Shown here: positions 1 through 9,555 of the stretch, one piece after another
Position numbering within the stretch: the stretch's first letter is position 1
Layout: every line of letters begins with the position of its first letter
Assembly (NCBI GenBank): GCA_903858935.1
Contig: CAIOKO010000196.1
Span: forward strand, 1 to 36,129
Direction of reading: 5' to 3'
Length of the DNA: 36,129 bases
DNA from: an uncultured Schlesneria sp.
Lineage (GTDB): Bacteria > Planctomycetota > Planctomycetia > Planctomycetales > Planctomycetaceae
Notes under the pieces: model-generated
Database searches by the model: none
Told to the model about the DNA's origin: nothing
What the model saw: the letters and a program-made list of their open reading frames with translations, nothing else
Made by a program: the position numbers and the translations under genes

Positions 1-150
1 GATCACGGACAAGCTGCCGTATGCCGCGCTCACAACATCGATTTGACCGCCATATGTAATGCTCATGCAAACATTTTGGATGGCCTTGGTAAAATGCGCA
101 AGCTCAATTTGATGGGTATTTTACAGGGTGCGGAAAATGGGTTTAAATAA
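1..150 (+). CDS. 3' end of an unidentified coding frame (partial)
   Basis: Frame 1 is open from the window edge to a TAA at 148-150, giving 49 residues that end in LQGAENGFK. The other two plus frames are closed by stops within about 60 bases. No domain is recognisable in this tail. An open stretch of this length is expected by chance roughly one time in ten, so this is only a candidate for the last part of a gene whose body lies to the left of the window. Confidence 0.3.
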   Translation, partial: DHGQAAVCRAHNIDLTAICNAHANILDGLGKMRKLNLMGILQGAENGFK

Positions 151-464
151 CGGGAGTTCCCAATGCGGAAACATGTCCGTCCTTGATTAAAAGGGCGGGT
201 ACCTCATTGACGCAGACTCGACTGTGAAAAGTTGACGTGCGCATCAAACTCGGAAAAACCGCTAAAGTCTGCCATTCGTGTTGACGATTCAAAGAGTCAA
301 GTACGTTCGGTGACGCCCGCTTCTCAGCCTCCATTGAAGTCAATCCACCAGGGATCATTTTCCATAAGAGATTCGATGTGTGCCGTATTGCATCCCTTCT
401 CTTGAGGAAATTGACTTTGTATTCGTCACCAAAGTTCCTTGTAGCCACGGAGCGGAAGCTCCTG
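151..464. other. gene-free leader in front of the porin gene
   Basis: About 310 bases separate the possible upstream frame from the porin start. A minus-strand frame crosses this stretch but overlaps the porin leader and has no family resemblance. A TTGACG at 232-237 resembles a -35 box, but no -10 box lies at a suitable distance. No terminator or repeat was seen. Confidence 0.4.
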
Positions 465-1913
465 ATGAACCGCCAGTGGCGGCTTGTGACCCTGATTGTC
501 CTTTGGACGTGCGTCTCATTCGAGCTCTCCGCTGAGGAACCGACGTCGTCTGAGCGTTCTTTCTACAACGTTCCCGCACCGTCGGTTCTAGAATCGACTC
601 CTTTCGCCACAGCCTCCAAAGAGGGCGCCGAAGGTGCTGAATCTTCCGAGCGTCGCGAATCTGGCTCTGGTGAAAAAGCATCCGAAAGACTGATCCCGCT
701 CTACGCGGTCTTTGATGACGGATTTTCCCTGAAGTCAGTCGACGATCAGTTTCAACTCCGCATCCGAACATTGACACAAATTGATGGTAAAGGGTTCTTG
801 CCATCAACTCAGGAACCCGCGCGAAGCGGTATGTATATCCCTCGATTCCGAATCTATCTCGAAGGCCAGTTAACCGAGGTCTTCGAATATGAATTATCAT
901 TGCAGCGTAGTGTTGAAGGGACATTTGACGTACTCGACGCCAACGTGAATTTTGTCCGCTCCGAGGCATTCAAGGTTCGAGTCGGGCGGGCATTAGTCCC
1001 CTATAGCTTTGCCTGGTATGACCACCTTGAGCAGTATTACATCACACCGGAGCGAGGTCTGTTCGCGCTGAATTTCGGTCTGGCTCGTCAGGCTGGTGTC
1101 TTCGCACATGGGAAACTGTTTGAGAAACAGTTGCAGTACGCCATCGGGGCTACGTTCGGTCAGCTGTCAGGATTAGCAGACACCAACACAACCCGCGATG
1201 GTGTCGGCTATTTAAATGCCAGACCCTTTTTGTATTCCGAGAGTTTTTCCTGGTTACGCAATTTGAACGTTGGCGGATCGCTGGCGGTCGGCCAGCAGAC
1301 CTACGAAATGTCTCCGCTTCCTTTAAGGACCTCGATCCAGACATCGGAAAACGACGAAGCGGCCAATGCGGCCTCGTCCATTTTCCTGGAATATCAACAC
1401 GGGGTTGTTGCGAAAGGAGAACGTTTGCAAGGGGCGTTGCACGCCGCACTCTACTCCGGTCCATTTTCGATCGAGGCCGAATGCTATGCCGCTCGATTTG
1501 GAGTGGCACCGAGCCCAGGCGCTTCCGCCATCGGCATCCCTATTTTCGGATACGATGTAACGCTTGCCAGCTTCCTCACCGGCGAGACGGTAGAAAACCG
1601 CCAGACGATCGCTCCGTTGCGTCCGATCACAAGATCAGGGACCGGTCGAGGCGCTTACGAGTTGTTCGGTCGGTATTCAAGCCTTCAACTCGGGAGCCAG
1701 GTCTTTTCCGCAGGCCTGGCCGATCCGCACAACTGGACGAACAACGCCGGGATCACGGATATCGGAGTGAACTGGTATTTGAACCGCTACGTCCGCCTGA
1801 CTTTCGACTGGCAGCATTCGATGTATTCATCGCCGGTCCTGCTGAACGAGCAGAAAGATTTGAGATCCAAAACAAACGATCTCCTCTGGGTCCGCTGCCA
1901 GTTGTATTTCTAA
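465..1913 (+). CDS. outer-membrane porin, phosphate-selective porin O/P type
   Basis: This 482-residue protein is a probable outer-membrane beta-barrel of the Porin_O_P (OprP-like) family, which forms passive channels for anions or small solutes. The chosen ATG at 465 has GGAAG six bases upstream and begins a typical signal peptide (basic MNRQWR, hydrophobic core, SAEE cleavage region). An in-frame ATG at 378 would add 29 residues ahead of that signal and is less likely. A low-complexity Glu/Ser-rich stretch (about residues 45-70) precedes the barrel. The barrel opens with a DQFQLRIRTLTQIDG strand and includes the family-like segments MYIPRFRIYLEGQ and KVRVGRALVPYSF. The chain ends in VRCQLYF, the C-terminal aromatic residue used for BAM-dependent insertion. 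It stands alone on the plus strand. The solute cannot be read from sequence. Confidence 0.85.
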   Translation: MNRQWRLVTLIVLWTCVSFELSAEEPTSSERSFYNVPAPSVLESTPFATASKEGAEGAESSERRESGSGEKASERLIPLYAVFDDGFSLKSVDDQFQLRIRTLTQIDGKGFLPSTQEPARSGMYIPRFRIYLEGQLTEVFEYELSLQRSVEGTFDVLDANVNFVRSEAFKVRVGRALVPYSFAWYDHLEQYYITPERGLFALNFGLARQAGVFAHGKLFEKQLQYAIGATFGQLSGLADTNTTRDGVGYLNARPFLYSESFSWLRNLNVGGSLAVGQQTYEMSPLPLRTSIQTSENDEAANAASSIFLEYQHGVVAKGERLQGALHAALYSGPFSIEAECYAARFGVAPSPGASAIGIPIFGYDVTLASFLTGETVENRQTIAPLRPITRSGTGRGAYELFGRYSSLQLGSQVFSAGLADPHNWTNNAGITDIGVNWYLNRYVRLTFDWQHSMYSSPVLLNEQKDLRSKTNDLLWVRCQLYF

Positions 1914-1960
1914 TTCAGCGGCACGGTCTTAATTGCCGACGTTGACAATAATGCCGATGG

Positions 1961-2036
1961 ACACGGATTAAAGAGCAGGGGTATGCCGTTCTGGCTTCTT
2001 GCCCTTATCAGTGCTCATCCGCGTTATCCGTGGTTA
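1961..2036. repeat. REP-like inverted repeat with CGGAT words
   Basis: The left part reads ACACGGATTAA (1961-1971). The right part read on the minus strand (2004-2036) contains CCACGGATAACGCGGATGAG followed by CACTGATAA. The two parts are therefore inverted around a short centre and are built from repeated CGGATNA words. From memory, such words are common intergenic repeats in planctomycete and verrucomicrobial genomes. No other copy was found in this window. Confidence 0.35.
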
Positions 2037-2177
2037 AAAACTCTTCTGTTCTCTCGCCTTTGCGTTGTTTCTGGTGGGCTTCGAAGACTTGGCCGCATCC
2101 CACGAGATTTGGACAGAAGCCAAAGACGGCTCACGGGAGCTTTGACCTCCCGGGGGACGAGTTGTCGTTGTTGTGCG

Positions 2178-2197
2178 GCACGGGCTGAAGCCCATGC
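2178..2197. repeat. short palindrome of the GGGCTGAAGCCC kind
   Basis: GCACGGGCT (2178-2186) and AGCCCATGC (2189-2197) pair over 8 of 9 positions with a two-base GA centre. It lies just beyond the stop of the minus-strand gene ending at 2212, in the gap between convergent genes. It resembles scattered REP-type palindromes. With no U-tract it is unlikely to be a classical terminator. Confidence 0.4.
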
Positions 2198-2211
2198 TAC
2201 GGGTTGTGGCG

Positions 2212-3210
2212 TCAGGGATTACTTCGTTCGTTGCGTTCGTTTAACTCGGCCAGTTCGACCAGGAGGCGTTCGAGTTCGGACGGGTACTCGTCTTGAGCAA
2301 GGGCCTCTTTCTGGTCTCGCAAGTTTTCGATGGCGAGTTCCAGTTCATTTCGCTTGGCACGAACATCCGGGGCCAGCTTGGCGTCTGTCGCGTTGGGGAC
2401 AAGATGCCATTGATGCGCTTTTCGGCCATCCAGGGGATGTCCGTCGGTTGGCTGGACAATGGCTGTCAGTCCTCGGAACTGATCTGCGCGAACTCCTTGG
2501 CCATCGCCGTTATCATCCAGTAATGCGTGTTCGGTCGCGACGCGTCCGTCGTTGTCGTAGTACTCCGCCGTTCGTCGCGACGCCATGAGGTATGCCTCCC
2601 ACAAGGAGGTCTGATCGTCCTTGTCGAGGTCTGCCGACGGGTCGTTGATTGCTTGCGACAAATGGTCGCCAAACCTGGAGAAATTGATTTCGGTCCCCGA
2701 CTTTGTTGATGTGACCACGATTCGATTGGGAGCCGATAAAATGGGAACAAAAGGTCCGCTGGCTGAAGCACAATTGATAATGGCTGTCGGACGGCGAACA
2801 GATGCCAGCCAGTTCTTTAATTCATCGGCTGACACATCGGGTCCTCGCAGGTTGAATTTGGCAACTCGACGATCAAACGTTCCGTGACCGATCAGTACGA
2901 TCCACAAATCACGATTGGAATCGTCGTTTTCCTTCTCGATCGCGGCTCGCAAGCGGTCATAGTCGGCGACTTCGATTTTCCCTTCGCCACGGTGCCGTCC
3001 GATAATCGTGGCGGGAATGCCCGCCTGTTTTGCTGCGGCTTCCCATCGTTCGGACCATTGATAGAACGAGATCTCGAATTGCGGCGTTCCCCCCGCTCCG
3101 ACGACAATAATCAAGGATTGCGGTGGGGTCGTCGCTTTCTCTTCCGCCAGCAATGTCGATTGAGCGAAGATCGAAACAACGAAAAGCCAGGCAGAAATGA
3201 CGGATTTCAT
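2212..3210 (-). CDS. secreted legumain/caspase-like (clan CD) protein with EF-hand-like loops
   Basis: This is a 332-residue exported protein. The start is the ATG at 3210, with AAAGGA eight bases upstream and a signal peptide (MKSVISAWLF to LLAEE). A longer frame from 3243 would put a polar segment ahead of the signal. Residues 32-110 resemble a caspase-like alpha/beta core: a LIIVVGAGG strand, then WIVLIGHG with His109-Gly110. A second strand ends at AIINC with Cys147. The order His-Gly, 38 residues, Cys matches the catalytic dyad of clan CD peptidases such as legumain. Asp-rich loops at 194-205 (DLDKDDQTSLWE) and about 232-238 (DDNGDGQ) look like EF-hand calcium sites. The C-terminus is a charged, probably coiled-coil helix. 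The gene overlaps the upstream vWA gene by one base (TGATG). Proteolytic activity and substrate are inferred only. Confidence 0.6.
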   Translation of the reverse strand: MKSVISAWLFVVSIFAQSTLLAEEKATTPPQSLIIVVGAGGTPQFEISFYQWSERWEAAAKQAGIPATIIGRHRGEGKIEVADYDRLRAAIEKENDDSNRDLWIVLIGHGTFDRRVAKFNLRGPDVSADELKNWLASVRRPTAIINCASASGPFVPILSAPNRIVVTSTKSGTEINFSRFGDHLSQAINDPSADLDKDDQTSLWEAYLMASRRTAEYYDNDGRVATEHALLDDNGDGQGVRADQFRGLTAIVQPTDGHPLDGRKAHQWHLVPNATDAKLAPDVRAKRNELELAIENLRDQKEALAQDEYPSELERLLVELAELNERNERSNP

Positions 3211-5630
3211 CAGGGGAGTCCTTTCCATCGTCGCAGTCCCCATTCAGCACAGAGGCAGCTTACAATCAGCAACAACATCCAGGGCTGATGCCAAAGTGGA
3301 GTTGTGTAACCCTCGGTTAACGGAACCTTGCGGCTTGGTAATGAGCGGACAAAGGTGTCGAGATCTCGAATGGCGACGACTTCGCCAGAGGTTTGTTTGG
3401 CAATCCGCTCGAGCAGTTCCACGTTCGGGGTGACTCGCGCGAATTCATCGGCGGCGGGATCGGCTGACCAGCCGGTGTTGGATTGGCCAAGCGACTTACC
3501 TTCGTGGTCGATCACTTCGACTGCGGCGCGGTAATGGCCCGACTGTCTTGATGCGAATGTTGCCTGGTAAAGCCCCGCCTCCTTGAGTGATGGTTCGGCA
3601 GGTTGAGTGACCGTCGTGCCGTCCGGAAGCGTCAGATTGATCGAGACCGACGCATTATCCTGCGGCTGGAATTCATTGGTCCGAATACGAGCCTCGATCT
3701 GCATTAGTGGTTGGCCCAAATCGTCCTTGGGGGCCGTCCGCATTTCGATCCGATCAGGAACATCGGCAATCAGCCAGCGAACTGTTTGTCGCCATGCTTT
3801 GCCGAGATCATCCTTTTCCCGCTGCGCGTCGGTTCGATTGAGTTGCCACCGCCAGAGGTCTCCGATCAGCATGGCCGCACAACGGCCTCGACCAAATGCC
3901 TGCACCGCCAGGGCTGGAAAGGCCTGGCCCGTCGGCTCAGTCACTTCGGCGATTACCGTTGCACCGGGTTTCACATGGCCGGCTCGATTCAAGGTCAAGA
4001 AATTCGGTAATTCCACCAGCCGCTGTTGCTCTTCAGTTTCCGTTAAACGAAGTCGTGCCCAAGGCTGAAGCCAGCCTTCTCGCGTCAGCCGCAGTCGATA
4101 TCCGATGGGGTTTGCCGACGCGGCTGTCGCCTCGAGCGAAACTGGAAGCATGCGCCCAACGGAAGTTCTTTCATATCCTCCTTGCCGGAAGGATTCCGCT
4201 CCTCCGAGCATCAGCAATCCGCCACCTCGTTCACTGACGAATCGTTCGAGTAACGCGAGTTGATCCGGCGAGAAGAATTCCGATTCCAGATCGTCGATGA
4301 TGACCGCGTGGAACTGGTAAAGATCCACTGCCGTTTTGGGAAATCCTTCTGCCAACTCGTCGGCGGACTTCGTGTTCAATCTGACAAGCACAGGCTGGTC
4401 ATAACGTTCGGTCTCTTCCGTTTTTCCTTCAAAGCCGCGGAACAACGGATTGCTGACTTCACCTGCTTTACTCCGCCAATCGAACTTTGGTTCCTTTTTT
4501 GCAATCCGAATGACGCCCGTCAGTTCAATCTGTTCGTCCGACTCAATCGCCCGTTTCAGGAACTTGTACTCCCAGTTGGGTCTACCGCAGAGATATAGGA
4601 CGCGATATTTAGCGCTTCCGCGATCCACCGCAACCAGTCGGCGATTATTGGATAAAGTCGATTCAATTGACGAGGCATCGACAAGTGGTTTCAAGATCTT
4701 GTCAGATGATGGGCTGGCTGCTGACGGTTTTGCGGCTTCGGCCCGCTTGGCTTCATCTTCTGTGCGAACCCTGACTTCGTAAAACGAGATTCCTGGTTTG
4801 GTTGGCCGAATCTGAAATCGAAACGGCAGCGGTGCCGCATCATCGGAAAATGCCTGCGTTACCTGTTTAACGATTGTTCCCGCATCGTCGATGACCTGCG
4901 CCGTCACCTTCGCGTTGGGAAGCGATGATTGCGTGACATCCGCCTGTATCGTCACCGGCGCATCTTCGAATGCCGTTGTCGTAATCGTGAGGTGCGACAC
5001 CGCGAGATCCGGAATTGGCCGGTTTAGCGATTCGGTCCCGAGGATAACGGGGTAAATCGGGGGGAAACCTTGAAGATTGATCTTGGTCTCTTTTGAATCG
5101 GTCGCAATACCGTCGGTAAAGAGAAGCACGCCAGCCAGCGGACGGTCTCGAAAGCGATCCTTCAGTCCGTTAAGGACTCCGATCAGACTCGTTTGCGATC
5201 CCTGGAAAGTGAGACCGGAAAAGTCGGTCACGTTTTGCAGTCGGGAATCAAACACGTATCGACGTAAATCAAAGTCTTGCGCCAGACGGACCTGCCAGGG
5301 AGCGTCTTCGGTGTTCAATAAAGTCTTGAGTTGCTCTCCACGAGTGACGGTGGCCTTGGGATCTTTAATTGTGAGGCTTTGGCTGTCATCTGCCATCATG
5401 ACAAAGAGGTTGGCTCCAGGTCGCGCGCGCTGGCCGCTCCATAGGGGTTCGAGCAAACAGACAGAGAGTAATAACAGCCCAAGAGCTTTAAAGAATGAGG
5501 CCATCAATCGGGTTGAAAGATCTGTCCGCGATCTGGAATAACGCCATACGACAAGAGCCAGGCCCAGTCCGAACAACACCACAGCCACAGTCAACCAGGA
5601 CTGACCGCCGAAGATGAGTGTTCCAAGCAT
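3210..5630 (-). CDS. membrane protein with vWA and degenerate GATase1-like domains
   Basis: This 806-residue membrane protein has two N-terminal helices (about 10-30 and 45-62) and then a von Willebrand A domain. Its metal-ion site is intact: DDSQS (81-85) fits DxSxS, T147 is the likely threonine ligand, and TDG (172-174) supplies the aspartate. A long beta-rich region follows. Then comes a class I glutamine-amidotransferase-like fold (AVIIDDLESEFFS to LLMLGGAESF) in which the nucleophile elbow is GGAES with no cysteine, so it is probably non-enzymatic. One C-terminal helix (WMLLLIVSCLCAEWGL) ends the chain. Such proteins are common in planctomycetes and are likely adhesion or scaffold components facing the periplasm. 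The stop codon overlaps the start of the clan-CD protein gene (TGATG), which implies joint translation. A second gene of the same architecture lies at 13937-16369. Confidence 0.75.
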   Translation of the reverse strand: MLGTLIFGGQSWLTVAVVLFGLGLALVVWRYSRSRTDLSTRLMASFFKALGLLLLSVCLLEPLWSGQRARPGANLFVMMADDSQSLTIKDPKATVTRGEQLKTLLNTEDAPWQVRLAQDFDLRRYVFDSRLQNVTDFSGLTFQGSQTSLIGVLNGLKDRFRDRPLAGVLLFTDGIATDSKETKINLQGFPPIYPVILGTESLNRPIPDLAVSHLTITTTAFEDAPVTIQADVTQSSLPNAKVTAQVIDDAGTIVKQVTQAFSDDAAPLPFRFQIRPTKPGISFYEVRVRTEDEAKRAEAAKPSAASPSSDKILKPLVDASSIESTLSNNRRLVAVDRGSAKYRVLYLCGRPNWEYKFLKRAIESDEQIELTGVIRIAKKEPKFDWRSKAGEVSNPLFRGFEGKTEETERYDQPVLVRLNTKSADELAEGFPKTAVDLYQFHAVIIDDLESEFFSPDQLALLERFVSERGGGLLMLGGAESFRQGGYERTSVGRMLPVSLEATAASANPIGYRLRLTREGWLQPWARLRLTETEEQQRLVELPNFLTLNRAGHVKPGATVIAEVTEPTGQAFPALAVQAFGRGRCAAMLIGDLWRWQLNRTDAQREKDDLGKAWRQTVRWLIADVPDRIEMRTAPKDDLGQPLMQIEARIRTNEFQPQDNASVSINLTLPDGTTVTQPAEPSLKEAGLYQATFASRQSGHYRAAVEVIDHEGKSLGQSNTGWSADPAADEFARVTPNVELLERIAKQTSGEVVAIRDLDTFVRSLPSRKVPLTEGYTTPLWHQPWMLLLIVSCLCAEWGLRRWKGLP

Positions 5631-5735
5631 GCTCTGATAGCCCTCTCAAGCCGAAATTCTATTGATGCGTCGCGAAGGACACCTTCGAGCATAACTCGTC
5701 GGACTTCGTCACAGTAGCGAGCAAGATGAAGAAAA

Positions 5736-7220
5736 TCACAACGTCTGGGTGTTTCGTTTGTAGATCCACCAATTCCAGCCTGTCAGGCTGTGATGGAGAA
5801 AGATCCGTTCCAACCGGTATCCATTTCCAAACGAGTCGGTCATAAATTTTGGATGAGGCGGATCACCATCAAAATTATGGCGGATGATCCATTCGGTTCC
5901 CTGCGGGGGAACATTGCGCTGGTCGATGTAAATCAAAGGGGGATCTTTGGGCCAAAGCTGTGTCGAGAAGTATGCGAACATCAGGCCGTTACGAAAATCG
6001 TGATCGCTGCTGACTGTCGCCGGGGAACTACTGGTTTGCACCATCCAGGAGATCGCTTGCGAATAGTCTCCGCGCCCATGATTGAGTAGCAGTGCCGTCC
6101 ACCAGCCATTTCCGGCAAGAAAGCCGACGATCAACCCCATGGAAATCAACCGACCTTTCGTGCGAGACTTCCAAAGGTTCGCGAGTACATTTCCGATTAG
6201 CAGCAGCGCGAATGCAACCGGTATCAAAAAATAGCGTGGGTAAATCAGTTGATGTCCGGTAACGCCCAAGACTGCGGCTGGAGCCAGGAAAATAGTTGTC
6301 GCATAACAGGCAGTCATTACCTGGTCTGATTTCCACAACTGGACGAATCCGATCCCCAGCACAATCAATACGACAATCGCGGTGACTAAAGCGCCGTCGT
6401 CGTAAAGTGGTCCACCTGCGAGGATGGACAACGTTGAAATCACGGCCGAGGCGACTGTCGTTTCCGGGCCGCCTCCAATCGCCATTCCGCGAATAAAGAA
6501 TGTGTATAGGCCGAAGGCCACGATGAACGGAGGAATTAAAGCCAGTGGCAGAATCCAGTTTGGTTTCTTTAACCACATCAAAAAGGCCCAGACGCAGAAA
6601 CCGGCGTAGCAATAAAGGAATGTCAGGTGAGCCAGAAACCCCAGGCTGGCACTGATCGCAAATGCTCCAGCATCAAGCCAACGCCGCTTCTCTTGAATAC
6701 GCAACAGGAGCAACCACGATAAATATGCGAAGAAGATGGCATAGGAATATCCTCGTGCTTCCGAACCATAAAGAATCAGAAGGTACGACGACCCGACAAG
6801 CACCTGCGTAACAAGTCGCGATGGAGACCCGCCCTGGCGAATTGCGATCCTGCCGGAAAGCCAGACGGCCAGAATCGAAGCGACGGCCGGCGCGATCCGA
6901 TAACAGATGCCCCACTCATTCGGCCCCACAATGTACAAGACGAACGTATTCAGCAAGTGATTATTGTCATGCCGTAAAAGGAAAATAGAGGCGATGCTGC
7001 GGATCCAATTACGCACGAACCAGAGCGACCAGACTTCATCAATCGCGAGATCGCCCAAAGTCGCAGCGAGTCTCAGGATGGTCGCAAGGCCAAGGATCAG
7101 GATCGTCCACCGAAACTGCCAAAAGAACGTGTGAGACACGGATTCCTGATCGCTGGGCCGACTACTGAGATTCGGCACGGAATTGCGAGAATCGGTTGTC
7201 TTAACGGGATTGTCGGACAT
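5736..7220 (-). CDS. GT39-like membrane glycosyltransferase
   Basis: This 494-residue protein has a polar N-terminus of about 35 residues and then roughly ten or more hydrophobic helices. The first outside loop carries an acidic pair in LAIDEVWSLWF (Asp61-Glu62), the position and kind of motif used by the PMT/ArnT superfamily (GT39, PMT_2), whose members transfer sugars from polyprenyl-phosphate donors outside the membrane. A soluble tail (about 385-494) follows the last helix. The nearest genes on the same strand are an MFS transporter 92 bases upstream and, 105 bases downstream, the vWA pair. The Shine-Dalgarno sequence is weak (AAGGG, distant). The acceptor is unknown, and no lipid A or O-mannosylation gene is nearby. 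Confidence 0.65.
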   Translation of the reverse strand: MSDNPVKTTDSRNSVPNLSSRPSDQESVSHTFFWQFRWTILILGLATILRLAATLGDLAIDEVWSLWFVRNWIRSIASIFLLRHDNNHLLNTFVLYIVGPNEWGICYRIAPAVASILAVWLSGRIAIRQGGSPSRLVTQVLVGSSYLLILYGSEARGYSYAIFFAYLSWLLLLRIQEKRRWLDAGAFAISASLGFLAHLTFLYCYAGFCVWAFLMWLKKPNWILPLALIPPFIVAFGLYTFFIRGMAIGGGPETTVASAVISTLSILAGGPLYDDGALVTAIVVLIVLGIGFVQLWKSDQVMTACYATTIFLAPAAVLGVTGHQLIYPRYFLIPVAFALLLIGNVLANLWKSRTKGRLISMGLIVGFLAGNGWWTALLLNHGRGDYSQAISWMVQTSSSPATVSSDHDFRNGLMFAYFSTQLWPKDPPLIYIDQRNVPPQGTEWIIRHNFDGDPPHPKFMTDSFGNGYRLERIFLHHSLTGWNWWIYKRNTQTL

Positions 7221-7312
7221 GGCAATCAGGAAAACCCTTCGGGTGATCGTCGGCTCTCGAACTGGTGATCACAATCCGTTTCATGGTAGCCCACGACCGA
7301 AACCTTTTTCGG

Positions 7313-8533
7313 TCAGCGGAGCTGTTGTGCTTCTTCGTCCTCGTGTCGAATAGCAATATACGCATACCCCAGTGCCGTGAATAACGCGATGCTGCTGGAA
7401 ACACAATACATGGTCTGGAATCCGAATCGATCACTGATTCGTCCAAGGATCGGAGAGAAAACGAGTGACCCAAAATCGGTAAAGCCAAGGATGATCGCCG
7501 TTCCAGCACCTCGGCGTTCTTTCGGGAAGGCACCTGATCCGAGCGAAACGACTGCGGGAAAGAGCAAGGCGTGACCGAATCCACAGATGATGGACGGGAT
7601 AATGAACTGCCACCCGTCCGTAACGAACGCCAGCAGAAAATGACCGATTGTATGGCCAAATAATCCACGCACCAGCATCCAATGCCGCCCGATTGTCTGG
7701 CTCCAGTTTTGTACCAGCAGCCGAAATACAAATGCCGAGATCGCATAACCGGTAAAAAACAGGCCAATTCCTTCGATTTTTTGCGAGGTCGCGTAACGAG
7801 TCAGGAACGTTTGAGTTGCCGTGACCCCAAGTCCCATTGTCATCGCTGCAAGGACGACGGTACCCGGCCAGAAGCGGAACATCAGTCGAAATGCGATGGG
7901 TGAAGCAGCTCGTTTCACCACATGATCGTCGTAAGTCAAGAGGATGACAATGATCAGGTAAAGAATCCCGATCAATCCAGCACCACCGAATAAGATTAGA
8001 AATTGGGTTTGCAGGTCTGTTACAAAATGACGAATCCAATCTCCCAGATTTGATCCCAGGATCATTCCAACAAAACCGCTGCTTCCGAGATTACCGATGA
8101 TCTCAGTTCGTCGCTCTGGCGGCACATGGTTCTGGATATGTGTCATCGAGCAAGCGAACATTCCAGTCAGTCCGACAAAAAATGCCACTCGAGCCAGGTA
8201 GAGCAGCCAAAACATATGGGAAGCGCCAAGAAACATTCCGCACCCGGCGATGAACAGCAGCGAGCAGATTGGCCAGATCACTCGCGTGCCATAGTCATCA
8301 AGAACATGTGATACGCTGAGCCGCAGCGAGACGGCGACGAGGGTTCCTAATGCGACGATATCCCCGACAACGCTTTCAGTTCCACCAAGAAAGTGAACCA
8401 GTTCAGCAAACCGAAAGGTCAGCGCGTTGGCCATGACCAAGACCGAATTCGCAAGATAGGCGAGCCAAAACGTCCGACCATAGAGGCCGGAATTTGACGC
8501 GGGTAGTGATTGGATTACTGGTTCGGTTGTCAT
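7313..8533 (-). CDS. MFS transporter
   Basis: This 406-residue integral membrane protein has about twelve hydrophobic helices, with a polar loop near the middle (YDDHVVKRAASPIAF, about 205-220) between two six-helix halves, as in major facilitator superfamily carriers. The loop after helix 2 (LSVSHVLDDYGTRVIW) corresponds to the family's GxxxDxxGRR loop in weakened form. A second related loop near the C-terminus reads LGRISDRFGFQTMY. The substrate cannot be assigned. No Shine-Dalgarno sequence is obvious ahead of the ATG at 8533. The ABC permease gene ends 85 bases upstream on the same strand, so the genes could share a transcript. Confidence 0.8.
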   Translation of the reverse strand: MTTEPVIQSLPASNSGLYGRTFWLAYLANSVLVMANALTFRFAELVHFLGGTESVVGDIVALGTLVAVSLRLSVSHVLDDYGTRVIWPICSLLFIAGCGMFLGASHMFWLLYLARVAFFVGLTGMFACSMTHIQNHVPPERRTEIIGNLGSSGFVGMILGSNLGDWIRHFVTDLQTQFLILFGGAGLIGILYLIIVILLTYDDHVVKRAASPIAFRLMFRFWPGTVVLAAMTMGLGVTATQTFLTRYATSQKIEGIGLFFTGYAISAFVFRLLVQNWSQTIGRHWMLVRGLFGHTIGHFLLAFVTDGWQFIIPSIICGFGHALLFPAVVSLGSGAFPKERRGAGTAIILGFTDFGSLVFSPILGRISDRFGFQTMYCVSSSIALFTALGYAYIAIRHEDEEAQQLR

Positions 8534-8618
8534 GAGTCTGATGTACGGGATGTCGATCGGCGATGCCAGAGTTCAATGTGAAACGTGAGGCGCAGCAGCG
8601 TCTCCGAGATCGATCGTC

Positions 8619-9443
8619 TCAACCACCAAAGGCACTATAACGTTTGATTCCGCGGGCTAAGGCCACGCGATTGAGCAGCAACAACACAACTACCCAGGCA
8701 AATCCTTGAGCCAATTCCACGGCCAGCTGCTGATAGTTGTATTTTTCAAGCAGAATGGCGGCTGGCACAAATGCCAAGTATTTAAAGGGTAGCAGGCGAA
8801 TTGCATCGCCGTAAGGTGGCGGAAGCCAATCGAGTGGCAGCATATGACCTGAGAGGAAATAACTCACCAGCATGTACACGAAAACAAGAGAACTGACTTC
8901 AAGGAACCAAAAGGCAATCAGGCCCATCAAACTTTCGATGAGAAATCCGACCAGAAACGCAAGGATGAGTGAGATCAGCCAGCCGATGAACATCGTCAGG
9001 TCTGGCCATCCATGCAAATAATTCCGGCAGAGCCAGAAAACAAACGCAAAAGGGAGGAATGCCACTGCATAATAAACCAGCTTATGTGCGACTCGATGCC
9101 AGAAAAGGTAGTCGAGCAGGTCGATTGGCTGAACAAGGAATTTTTTGATCGCACCGTCGCGGATATCGCGAGCAATCCCGGTCGTCAGCCCTGGCATGGA
9201 AGAAAATGCCCTCCCAACCATGACGAGCAACGAGTAAGCCACCATGTCCCCGTAGCTGTAGCCGTTGATCAGTTTCGGATCACGTGGCCCGGTCGTTTGA
9301 TAGATCGCTCCCCATAAAAAAACCTGAGTCACGATCGGTAGGAATCGCACAAGCGTCGCAAAGGCAAAGTCGGCGCGATAAACGAGCCTCTCTTCGATAG
9401 AAGTTCTGAGGATGCACCATTTGACGCGGAGTGACGAGGTCAT
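8619..9443 (-). CDS. ABC-2 family exporter permease
   Basis: This 274-residue membrane protein has six predicted helices and resembles the ABC2_membrane_6 (DUF990) permeases. A cytoplasmic amphipathic start ([22 protein letters not shown]) leads into helix 1. The C-terminal half contains the family-like segment [19 protein letters not shown] and then [15 protein letters not shown]. Its ATPase lies 112 bases upstream on the same strand. Related systems often encode two different permeases beside one ATPase. Only one is visible here, so it may work as a homodimer or have a partner elsewhere. The transported substrate is unknown. Confidence 0.8.
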   Translation of the reverse strand: MTSSLRVKWCILRTSIEERLVYRADFAFATLVRFLPIVTQVFLWGAIYQTTGPRDPKLINGYSYGDMVAYSLLVMVGRAFSSMPGLTTGIARDIRDGAIKKFLVQPIDLLDYLFWHRVAHKLVYYAVAFLPFAFVFWLCRNYLHGWPDLTMFIGWLISLILAFLVGFLIESLMGLIAFWFLEVSSLVFVYMLVSYFLSGHMLPLDWLPPPYGDAIRLLPFKYLAFVPAAILLEKYNYQQLAVELAQGFAWVVVLLLLNRVALARGIKRYSAFGG

Positions 9444-9555
9444 GGAAGTGGTGTTTTCAGTGTCGACCCGGGAATTATTCTGGTCGCGTAGTTAAACTTC
9501 GATCGAACGATTGCTGGCGTGTTGGACTCAATTGATGCCAAAAAACTAAAGTTGT

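Noticed and set aside
143-448. 101-codon minus-strand frame upstream of the porin
   Set aside because: It overlaps the porin leader, shows no family pattern and has no convincing ribosome binding site.
1921-1945. Sigma-54-like GGCAC...TTGCC after the porin
   Set aside because: GG and GC are 13 bases apart instead of the required 10.
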